From Pontiellaceae bacterium B12227 (GTDB lineage: Bacteria; Verrucomicrobiota; Kiritimatiellia; Kiritimatiellales; Pontiellaceae), in contig JAROAZ010000018.1 in the NCBI GenBank assembly GCA_029432775.1, positions 61,226-125,225 of the forward strand: DNA of 64,000 bases. The letters run 5' to 3'. Within the stretch, counting starts at the first letter, position 1. Every line of letters begins with the position of its first letter. Shown here in pieces: positions 55,475 through 62,999 of the stretch. The position numbers and the translations under genes are program-made. The notes beneath the pieces were generated by a model. It was given only the letters and a program-made list of their open reading frames with translations. It searched no databases and was not told the origin of the DNA.

Positions 55475-55666
55475 CCGAAAGCCATCAGCTAGTAGCTTTC
55501 AGCCCACTAACTACTACTTCTACTTGTCCGCCGTAGCCGATGGCGTAAAAGGAAAACTTAAAAACTTAAAAGCTTAATACCTATTCTTTATGAACCCTAA
55601 TGCCCAATCACAGTGCCTCCGCATTTTAGTATCTGCTTATGCAGTTTATTTTGGGAAGGATTGGTA

Positions 55667-56797
55667 ATGGACCATTTTAAGAGTCTCGTTTTGTTATTTC
55701 TTTCCGTGGTCTGTGTCGTGAGTTCGTCTGGAGAAAGTTGGAAGTTCCTCGTTTACGGAGATTCGCGGGGGACTTCACATGACGATCAGGTGGCTGATGA
55801 AATCCTGGGAGAGTTGGTTGCGGCAACAACCAATGAATCGCCTGATTTTGTTCTTTTTCCAGGAGATTTGGTTTATTGGGGAAAGCTGACGGCATTTCAA
55901 GAGTGGAAATCGGTTATGCAACCCGTTTATGATGCGGGTATCGGTATTTATCCGGTTATGGGGAATCATGATGCTTTTTCTCCGACTTCATATAAGGCTG
56001 TTTTCGAAAAAAGTATCCCTGATAATGGGCCCGATGGAGAGATCGACCTGACATATGCAATTGCTCACTCAAATGCACTCATTCTTGCTTTGGATGCGCA
56101 TGCTCAGAACCACCGGGTGAATCAGGCATGGGTTGAGGAACAGCTGGATTCCAATATATTACCGCATGTTTTCGCCTTTTCACATGAGCCCGCATTCAAA
56201 GCGCAACATAATGATTGTCTGGATGATTTTCCGGTTGAACGGGATCTGTTTTGGGAGTGTCTTGAGGCTGCTGGGGCCCATGCCTATTTTGCCGGCCACG
56301 ATCACTTTTACTCCCATGCAAGAATAGAAAACGGGGATGGCGATCAGGCAACTGATGTGCACCAGTATATCACCGGTGCGGCAGGAGCTCCTTTGTATGG
56401 CGCTGCAGTATTTAATGGTGAGAATGGAGTGCGTATTCCGGTAGACATTTTTTTCGAACTTCAATATGGCTATGTGGTTGTTGAAATAGACGGACTGGAT
56501 GTAACCATCACCTGGAAGCATCGTACCGCTCCCGGAGTGTTTGAGCCTACTGCTGATGTGCTACACAAACGGGCGAAGCCTGGACGCACGCTGCTCAATA
56601 TTCTTCCTGATGACAGCAATATCGTTTTAGATATTTCATGTATTACCCCTGCCTCTACGAACACCGTTCAGGGGTGCTCATATCTTACATCCAATGACTG
56701 GACAACAATCGGGAAGTTTGTGACTACTTCGAATGCGTATGCCATGCCTCTATCTAGTGAATCCAGTAATTCCTATTTCCGTGTTCTTTCAGAATAA
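55667..56797 (+). CDS. Secreted calcineurin-like metallophosphoesterase
   Basis: 376 residues with a signal peptide (LVLLFLSVVCVVSSSGES). Metal motifs are in order: VYGDSRG, FPGDLVYWG, MGNHDAF, SHEPAF and FAGHDHFYSH. ATG 55667 has AAGGA six bases upstream. After the enzyme domain, the last 70 residues resemble the C-terminal domain of the secreted protein at 27764 (W.T pattern and final FRV). It would hydrolyse phosphoesters in the periplasm or outside. The 55475-55666 gap holds AAAACTTAAAA-type repeats. Confidence 0.88.
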   Translation: MDHFKSLVLLFLSVVCVVSSSGESWKFLVYGDSRGTSHDDQVADEILGELVAATTNESPDFVLFPGDLVYWGKLTAFQEWKSVMQPVYDAGIGIYPVMGNHDAFSPTSYKAVFEKSIPDNGPDGEIDLTYAIAHSNALILALDAHAQNHRVNQAWVEEQLDSNILPHVFAFSHEPAFKAQHNDCLDDFPVERDLFWECLEAAGAHAYFAGHDHFYSHARIENGDGDQATDVHQYITGAAGAPLYGAAVFNGENGVRIPVDIFFELQYGYVVVEIDGLDVTITWKHRTAPGVFEPTADVLHKRAKPGRTLLNILPDDSNIVLDISCITPASTNTVQGCSYLTSNDWTTIGKFVTTSNAYAMPLSSESSNSYFRVLSE

Positions 56798-56899
56798 GGT
56801 CAGCATGTATGGTGCGTGTTGGTTAATAATAAAAAAACTAATCCTTTAATGATGACTGATAATTCTAATACCGCCGCGAGCGAAGCGACCGATAATTTC

Positions 56900-57211
56900 C
56901 AAAAGGAAATAGTGACCAACGGGCATGGTTCATACCTAACTTCCAATATGGGGCGTCCAGTAATCTGTTTGAATACAGGAGGACTTGCTGAGCTTATCGA
57001 TAGTGAAAGTGGGGTTCTGATAACTGTAGATCCTGGGCGGGCCGCGGTAGAAGGATTACCGCACTCAATTAATCGGCAGGCTACAGATCATGAGCATAGA
57101 TTTTTTTTTGGAAGAATGCTCAGCAGTGTATTCGAAACCATTTCCTGTGGAAAAATAAGGTCGAGTTGTTCGATGTTACCTACCATTCGGTTATTTCTAC
57201 TCTAAAGAAAC
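56900..57211 (+). pseudogene. Remnant of a GT4 glycosyltransferase C-terminus
   Basis: GRPVICLNTGGLAELIDSES then GVLITVDPGR matches the donor-binding end of GT4 enzymes (..G.PVI..D.GG..E.v....G..v....). Further on, HFLWKNKVELFDVTYHSVI in another frame matches the usual C-terminal helix, so there is at least one frameshift. The upstream half of the gene is missing. Confidence 0.55.
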
Positions 57212-57212
57212 C

Positions 57213-58571
57213 ATGAAAATTATTCAAGTCCATAACTATTATCAGCAGGCAGGTGGTGAAGATGCCGTTGTGGAGGCGGAGCGTGCTTTGCTGGAGGTAA
57301 AGGGAAATATCGTTGTTCCATATTATAAGGATAATGAGGCATTGGGCTCTGGTTTTTGGGCATTGGGCAAAGCAAGCCTTCAGACATTATGGAATTGGGA
57401 GACGTATCGGGAGTTTAGAAGGCTGCTGCAGGCCGAGAAACCAGATGTGGTGCATTGCCATAATACCTTCCCGCTGATTTCGCCATCGATCTACTGGGCC
57501 TGTGCCAAGGAAAAGGTTCCCGTTGTCCAGACTCTGCATAATTATCGGCTATTATGCTTAAACGCGTTCCTGTTCAGGAAAGGTGATGCGATTAGCCATC
57601 AGCCTTCAGCCATTGGTCAGGAAAAAGAAACAGAACAGCAAAGGATGGAAGCTAAGAGCTGTGAGCTAAAAGCAAAAGGCTCAATTTGCGAACTATGCTT
57701 AACCAAGTCGTTCAAGTATCCAGGTATCAAGTATCGCTGCTACAGGCAAAGCCTTGCCGGTTCTCTGGTGATCGCTATAATGCTCTTTGTTCACAAGCTG
57801 ATTGGAACCTGGTCGAAGAAGGTGACGGCCTATATTGCCCTGACTGAATTCCAGAAACAGAAGATGATTGAGGGTGGATTGCCGGAGGATAAAGTTTGGG
57901 TAAAGCCCAATTTTATCCAGCAATCAGCAATCGGCAATCAGCAATCAGGCGATGTCGGACTGCTCTCCGATCTCCGTTCGCTGAGCTCTGAGTATACTCC
58001 GTTTGCACTCTTCGTAGGCCGACTGAGCCCCGAAAAGGGTTGCGATGTCTTGATACAAGCCTGGAGCCAGTTCACTTCAAACTTTAACCTTCAAGCCTCT
58101 AACTTGGAAACTGCGCCGCAGTTGCTCATTGTCGGCGACGGCCCAGAGCGCGAGGCTCTGGAAGTATTGACTAAAAGCTATCAGCTGTCGGCTGTCAGCT
58201 TTCTAGGCAAAAAACCTAAAAATGAAGTTCTGCAACTCATGCAGAAAGCCCAACTCCTCGTATTCACATCTATTTGGTACGAAACCTTTGGGTTGACGGT
58301 TTTAGAGGCTGGCCTATGTGAAACTCCATCGTTGGTGAGTGCACCCACGACGACATCGGGGCTGATCGTGAATATGACGAGTGGACTATTATACGCAACC
58401 GGTGATTCGGAAGAGATGGCCGAAAAAATTGAGTGGGCCTTCGAACATCCGGATGAGATGCAGGCGATGGGGGTGGCAGCACGGAGAGACTTCGAGGACA
58501 ACTATTCGGCCGATGTGAATTATACGATTTTAAATCAGATTTATACTGTTGCGCAACGTGGAGAGGGTTGA
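57213..58571 (+). CDS. GT4 glycosyltransferase with several repeat-derived inserts
   Basis: 452 residues, longer than most GT4 enzymes. MKIIQVHNYYQQAGGEDAVV, HCHNTFPLISPSIYWACAKE, FVGRLSPEKGCDVLIQAW and WYETFGLTVLEAGLCETPSL define the fold and the donor site. Repeat-derived pieces in frame: GSGFWALGKAS (57341-57372), a long stretch at about 129-157 (57595-57682, with QPSAIGQEK and SCELKAKGS), QQSAIGNQQSG (57918-57949, GCAATCA heptads), SNFNLQASNLE (58075-58110) and SYQLSAVSF (58171-58204, AGCTGTC heptads). The 3' end overlaps the radical SAM gene. Confidence 0.9.
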   Translation: MKIIQVHNYYQQAGGEDAVVEAERALLEVKGNIVVPYYKDNEALGSGFWALGKASLQTLWNWETYREFRRLLQAEKPDVVHCHNTFPLISPSIYWACAKEKVPVVQTLHNYRLLCLNAFLFRKGDAISHQPSAIGQEKETEQQRMEAKSCELKAKGSICELCLTKSFKYPGIKYRCYRQSLAGSLVIAIMLFVHKLIGTWSKKVTAYIALTEFQKQKMIEGGLPEDKVWVKPNFIQQSAIGNQQSGDVGLLSDLRSLSSEYTPFALFVGRLSPEKGCDVLIQAWSQFTSNFNLQASNLETAPQLLIVGDGPEREALEVLTKSYQLSAVSFLGKKPKNEVLQLMQKAQLLVFTSIWYETFGLTVLEAGLCETPSLVSAPTTTSGLIVNMTSGLLYATGDSEEMAEKIEWAFEHPDEMQAMGVAARRDFEDNYSADVNYTILNQIYTVAQRGEG

Positions 58572-59644
58572 TGACGGAAAAAGTGAAAAGCAACATAGGA
58601 ATTCGGTTTAACGACTGGGTTCGGCGTTGCATTAAGATTTGGTATGAAGCCCGTGCGAAGATCGATCGTCGCGGCTTTTACTGCGCGGCTCTTCATGGTG
58701 AATCCGAATATAATATTTCGATCAACTCGGATATGTCGGTCTCCTGCAACTGTCAGGATCGCGGTGAAGGTACGCTGGGGTATTTAGACGAGGAATCGTT
58801 TGAAGAGATTTATCATGGGGAGAAGGCGGAGCTGTTTCGGACAGAATTACACAAAGGGAAGTTGCCGATTTTAACCTGTGCCCGCTGTAATGAACTCAAA
58901 CGGCTTCCGCGGGGGAATGCTCTGCCTGAGGTTCGATTGCCGAGCCGGGGCCTGATGCTGGAAAATACGATTGGCTGTAATCTCGATTGTCCCGGTTGTA
59001 TTCGCAAGGAAGTAGTGGTGGGACGGAGAAAGATGACATTAGGTCTGGATGAACTGGATCAGGTGTCTTCCGGCCTTTCCCGGCTGGGGCTTAAAAAGCT
59101 GTATTATTTTAACCGCGGGGAACCTTTTATGTCCTCGCGAATTCATGAAGAAATGCAGCTGATGAAAAAATACAACCCTGATATTCACATCAATACATCG
59201 ACCAATGGAACATTGCTGAACTCGGAGGCTAAGCGGGAGGCGGCCTTGATGATGGATGAGATCGAGTTTTCCATAGACGGGTGCGATCAGGAGTCGTTGG
59301 AGCGCTATCAGAAGGGCGGCTCATTCGAGCGGTCGTATAAAAATATGAAGGCACTGGTTGCGGCTCGCGATGCAGCAGGGAGGACCTCTCCGATCATTGA
59401 ATGGAAATATGTGCTCTTCAGGTGGAACGATAAACCGGGTCAGATTCAGCAGGCGATTCAGTTGGCAAAGGCCGCCGGGGTTGATTTTATTTCTTTCTGG
59501 CCGACCAATAGTCCTTTCTATGGAATCTCCTGGCGATACAGACTAGGTGCATTCCGGAATATAGGAAAGAAAACCTGGAAGGGCCGTGAGGTTTGGTTTG
59601 TTCCTGAATCAGGTAGTTCTGAGCCACAGATGAACGCAGATTAA
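58571..59644 (+). CDS. Radical SAM protein with N-terminal SPASM-like region
   Basis: 357 residues. IGCNLDCPGCIRKE carries the CxxxCxxC cluster motif of radical SAM enzymes, starting only near residue 137. Before it, SCNCQDRGEGTLGYLDEESF then EEIY, and later LTCARC, look like the SPASM auxiliary-cluster region, normally found at the C-terminus. The order therefore seems permuted. ATG 58571 overlaps the previous stop by one base. The last residues (SEPQMNAD) come from a CAGATGAACGCAGATTAACG element. It sits between two glycosyltransferases; the reaction is unknown, perhaps sugar or peptide modification. Confidence 0.85.
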   Translation: MTEKVKSNIGIRFNDWVRRCIKIWYEARAKIDRRGFYCAALHGESEYNISINSDMSVSCNCQDRGEGTLGYLDEESFEEIYHGEKAELFRTELHKGKLPILTCARCNELKRLPRGNALPEVRLPSRGLMLENTIGCNLDCPGCIRKEVVVGRRKMTLGLDELDQVSSGLSRLGLKKLYYFNRGEPFMSSRIHEEMQLMKKYNPDIHINTSTNGTLLNSEAKREAALMMDEIEFSIDGCDQESLERYQKGGSFERSYKNMKALVAARDAAGRTSPIIEWKYVLFRWNDKPGQIQQAIQLAKAAGVDFISFWPTNSPFYGISWRYRLGAFRNIGKKTWKGREVWFVPESGSSEPQMNAD

Positions 59645-59665
59645 CGCTGATATTTTTTACGAGAG

Positions 59666-60748
59666 ATGAAATTCTTTATTATTACTCCCAGTTTCAATCA
59701 GCTGGACTACCTCAAGCGTTGTATCGCGTCGGTAAGGGATCAAGCAGCGCCTGTGGTGCAGAGGGCAGACAACTCAACCTCTGGAAGTGAATCTTCGATT
59801 CATGTTCATCACCACATTCAGGATGGAGGAAGTTTTGACGGGACGGTTGAGTGGCTGGGGCGCTACGCGCAAGAGATCGGAGATCAGAGGGCAGAGGTCA
59901 GCGCTCCTAACGCCCAGTGCCCAGTGCCCAGTGCCTATGCCTTTACTTACGAAAGTGCTCCGGACGATGGGATGTATGATGCGTTGAACAAGGGGGTTGA
60001 GCAAGTGCTCAGAGGGCAGAGGACGGAAGACGGAGGTCGGAAAGCAGAGGACAAAGGACCGACAGCGGAAGAAGGAGGGCGGAGATCTGAGGACTGTCCC
60101 GACAACCAACTACCATCAACCAACAGCCCGCGCGATAGCGTGTTCGCTTGGTTGAATTGCGATGAGCAGTATCTGCCGGGAACCTTGGACAAGGTTGCCC
60201 GCTATTTCCGCGAGCATCCTGGCATCGACTTCGTCTATGGGAGTACATTGCTGGTGGATGCGGAGGGTAAGCTGATCAGTTGCCGGAAAAATCCTCCGTT
60301 GCGTAAAATGTACGTGGAATCCGACCATCTATACACGCAAAGCGCCTCGATGTTTTTTCGCACAAATATTTTTGAGCAAGGGCTTCGATTTGATACCACA
60401 TGGAAGGCGGTGAGCGATTGTGACTTTGTGCTTCAGCTGCTCAATTTCGGTTTTAAGTCGGGGCGTATGGATACCTATCTTTCAACCTTCACGATGACCG
60501 GTGACAACCTCAGTGCAAATGACATTGGATGGAGTGAGCTTGAAAAATGGCGGTCTAAAGCGTCACGACTTATTCGCTCATTAAGTCTGCTGTTTCGCGG
60601 GTGCAGATTCCTGGAAAAATTAGTGTCGGGGGGATTCTTTCAGAAGTTCCCGTTGGACTATGCGCTTTATGCCGGTGATGATCTCAAGATAAGAACATGT
60701 TTCCGGGCGAACTCCGGTACAACGCGGTTTGTGAGCTGGAAGCGATGA
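59666..60748 (+). CDS. GT2 glycosyltransferase with a long heptad-encoded insert
   Basis: 360 residues. KFFIITPSFNQLDYLKRCIA, DGGSFDGTVEWLGRYA, APDDGMYDALNKGVE and FAWLNCDEQYLPGTLDKVA are the catalytic blocks, paralogous to 50858. Between NKGVEQVL and FAWLNCDEQ about 45 residues are inserted (60006-60140). They are Gly/Glu/Arg-rich and encoded by a run of CNGAGGN heptads. Another insert (NAQCPVPSA, 59909-59936, three GCCCAGT units) and CAGAGGN-type units at 59873-59907 lie earlier. All are in frame. The enzyme is likely active since the blocks are intact. Confidence 0.9.
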   Translation: MKFFIITPSFNQLDYLKRCIASVRDQAAPVVQRADNSTSGSESSIHVHHHIQDGGSFDGTVEWLGRYAQEIGDQRAEVSAPNAQCPVPSAYAFTYESAPDDGMYDALNKGVEQVLRGQRTEDGGRKAEDKGPTAEEGGRRSEDCPDNQLPSTNSPRDSVFAWLNCDEQYLPGTLDKVARYFREHPGIDFVYGSTLLVDAEGKLISCRKNPPLRKMYVESDHLYTQSASMFFRTNIFEQGLRFDTTWKAVSDCDFVLQLLNFGFKSGRMDTYLSTFTMTGDNLSANDIGWSELEKWRSKASRLIRSLSLLFRGCRFLEKLVSGGFFQKFPLDYALYAGDDLKIRTCFRANSGTTRFVSWKR

Positions 60749-61233
60749 TTTTTTACAACCGCTACGGTGAACCGTGCTGACCGACGGGAATGGGTGTTAA
60801 AATAACCGGATAGTGGCCTTTATTTCTTTCCTCGTCTCCCCATCTCTAACGAGTGAAATGAGTGGTTGTAGAAATATTTTACAACCGTTCGCTATGCTCT
60901 CTAGAGGGGCCCTTCGGGCAGAGGGGTAGAGAGTGTTTTAGAGTAAGCGGTGCTGTTCATGAACAGTATTCCTGCGAAGCAGGGTTGGTTGATGTAGAAA
61001 TCGAGAAAAGTAAACGCGTTTTCTTTTTCGCTTTCTATATCTACCCCTCACCGTTTATTTTTTCTCGGTCTGTCTCCCGTTCTCTAACGAGTAAAACGAG
61101 TGGTTGTGAATAATAGTTCTGTTAAGCGTTTCTCGCGGAGCCCCGTCTTTAGGGGGGACTCTCTCTCTGTCCTCAAGTGAGTGGAATGAACGGGTGGTAA
61201 AAAATATACGCCGTTAAATATATTCTCAAAAGA
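60749..61233. repeat. Repeat-filled intergenic region
   Basis: No gene supported. A 27-base unit starting TCTCTAACGAGTGAAATGAG occurs at 60843-60869 and, with two mismatches, at 61081-61107; a weaker third copy lies near 61172. Hairpins stand between them: GCCC-TTC-GGGC (60909-60919), a perfect CTGTTCATGAACAG palindrome (60952-60965) and CCTGC-GAA-GCAGG (60971-60983). Confidence 0.6.
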
Positions 61234-62349
61234 ATGACTGAAAATTCAAAATTTAAATTGGTCGTCGTAGGTCAGACACCGCCACCGTTCAACGGTCAGA
61301 CCAAAATGATCGAGGTGATGCTTAATGGCCTTCGAGGTAAAGTCGACCTTCGGTTTGTCAGAATGGAGTTTAGCGATTCGGTCAGCAGTGCGGGAAAGTT
61401 TTCGGTCGGGAAAATAGGACATTTGCTGGGACTGATTGTTCGGGCATGGAAGGCTCTTGGTTTTCGGCGCAATTGCTTCCTCTATTATCCTCCAGCATCT
61501 CCTAATTTTATTCCTGTCCTAAGAGACATTCTTTTCCTATTGGCAGTTCGGCCCTTTTGCCGCGGGTTAATCCTTCATTTCCATGCGGGGGGCGTATCCC
61601 GTTATGCGGGAGAGCACCACGTTCTCAGGTTTTTCATGCAGTTGGCTTACGGGAGAATGGATCTGGGCATTGTGAACGGGGCATCCTGTCCGGATGATCC
61701 GGGGTATTTTAAGGCAAAGAAAACCGCCATCATACCGCATGGCATTGACATGGAAATAGCATTGACGAAACAGGCTTCATGCAAGTCTGACTGTTTACAC
61801 ATTCTGAATGTTGGGATTCATACTGAAGAAAAGGGGCTTTTTGCATTGCTGGATACTGCGAATGAACTAGCCAATCGAAATAGTAATTTTATCATGCACA
61901 CTGTGGGCATGTGGTATTCCGATGAAGAGGAGCGAAGATTTCTTGAGTTGCGAAAAACCTATGGTTTGGAAAATCAGGTCATTTGCTGCGGGCAGAAAAC
62001 CGGGGAAGACCTTTGGCAGGAATATGCATGGGCAGATGTGCTGTTTTTCCCTACCCATTATTCCTGGGAAACCATGGGGATTGTTCAACTTGAGGCCATG
62101 GCACATGCTTTGCCGGTCGTTGCTTCGGATTGGCAGGGACCCAAGGATGTAGTCATAGAAGGGGTAACCGGATTCTTGTGCCCGTACGATCAACCGAAGG
62201 TTTTTGCTGATTGCCTAGAAAAATTAACAGATGATGAGTGGCTCAGGAGTCGAATGGGGCAGGCCGGTCTTAAACGATATCAGACGAATTATACTGAAAC
62301 CGTTTTTATTAATCGTTTGGAAGAGGAGTTTTCTGCTCTCCTGCATTGA
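61234..62349 (+). CDS. GT4 glycosyltransferase
   Basis: 371 residues, GT-B fold. VVVGQTPPPFNGQTKMIEVM is the acceptor-side start; LILHFHAGGVSRYAGEHH and THYSWETMGIVQLEAMAHAL with the conserved Glu, then PVVASDWQGPKDVVIEG, are the donor side. No repeat-derived insert is seen. The ribosome site is weak. Its stop overlaps the region of the next start. Confidence 0.9.
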   Translation: MTENSKFKLVVVGQTPPPFNGQTKMIEVMLNGLRGKVDLRFVRMEFSDSVSSAGKFSVGKIGHLLGLIVRAWKALGFRRNCFLYYPPASPNFIPVLRDILFLLAVRPFCRGLILHFHAGGVSRYAGEHHVLRFFMQLAYGRMDLGIVNGASCPDDPGYFKAKKTAIIPHGIDMEIALTKQASCKSDCLHILNVGIHTEEKGLFALLDTANELANRNSNFIMHTVGMWYSDEEERRFLELRKTYGLENQVICCGQKTGEDLWQEYAWADVLFFPTHYSWETMGIVQLEAMAHALPVVASDWQGPKDVVIEGVTGFLCPYDQPKVFADCLEKLTDDEWLRSRMGQAGLKRYQTNYTETVFINRLEEEFSALLH

Positions 62350-62351
62350 AG

Positions 62352-62999
62352 ATGAATACCATGAAAAATCCTGTTTTATCCCTATTGCTCAAACTGGGCG
62401 GCGGACAGCGCGAGAAGCGCATGGCCCGCATGCTTGACCGTATTCGTTTCAAAGATGGAATGCGGGTGTTGGATGTCGGCGGTTCCGGAGATTGGAACTG
62501 GGAGAGCGTCGATGCTGATATCTCTATCACTACAATTAATCTCTATCCCGCAACCGAGGTCAGTCTGGAAAATTATGTGCAGGGTGATGCCTGTGACATG
62601 CATATGTTCCAGGATGGAGAATTCGATCTGGTTTTTTCGAATAGTGTGATCGAACACCTTCCTTCAAAAGATCATCAACAGCGGATGGCCGCTGAAATTA
62701 AACGGGTAGGGAAAACGTATTGGGTGCAGACACCGAATAAGCATTTTCCTTTGGAACTGCATCTATGCTGCCCTTTTATTCAGTATTTCCCCGTAAAATT
62801 TCGGATAGCCTTTGCCAAAATATGGCCGTTTTCGTTCGAAAAAATGAGGGGTCGCACGGAGGGGGCTGTGGCGGATGCACAAGCAATTCTGCAGACAAAG
62901 AAGCAGTTTAACGTATTGTTTCCCGGAACGAAATTAATTTGTGAGAAGTTTATGGGAATGACTAAGAGTTTAATTGTGATCGGGGAGCATAATGAGTAA
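62352..62999 (+). CDS. Class I SAM-dependent methyltransferase
   Basis: 215 residues. VLDVGGSGDWNWESVDADIS is motif I, FDLVFSNSVIEHLPSKDHQQ is motif II with the usual EH, and YWVQTPNKHFPLE follows as in the methyltransf_11-like proteins of glycan loci. A start at ATG 62361 is also possible. It overlaps the next gene by 8 bases. Probably methylates a sugar or chain end. Confidence 0.85.
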   Translation: MNTMKNPVLSLLLKLGGGQREKRMARMLDRIRFKDGMRVLDVGGSGDWNWESVDADISITTINLYPATEVSLENYVQGDACDMHMFQDGEFDLVFSNSVIEHLPSKDHQQRMAAEIKRVGKTYWVQTPNKHFPLELHLCCPFIQYFPVKFRIAFAKIWPFSFEKMRGRTEGAVADAQAILQTKKQFNVLFPGTKLICEKFMGMTKSLIVIGEHNE

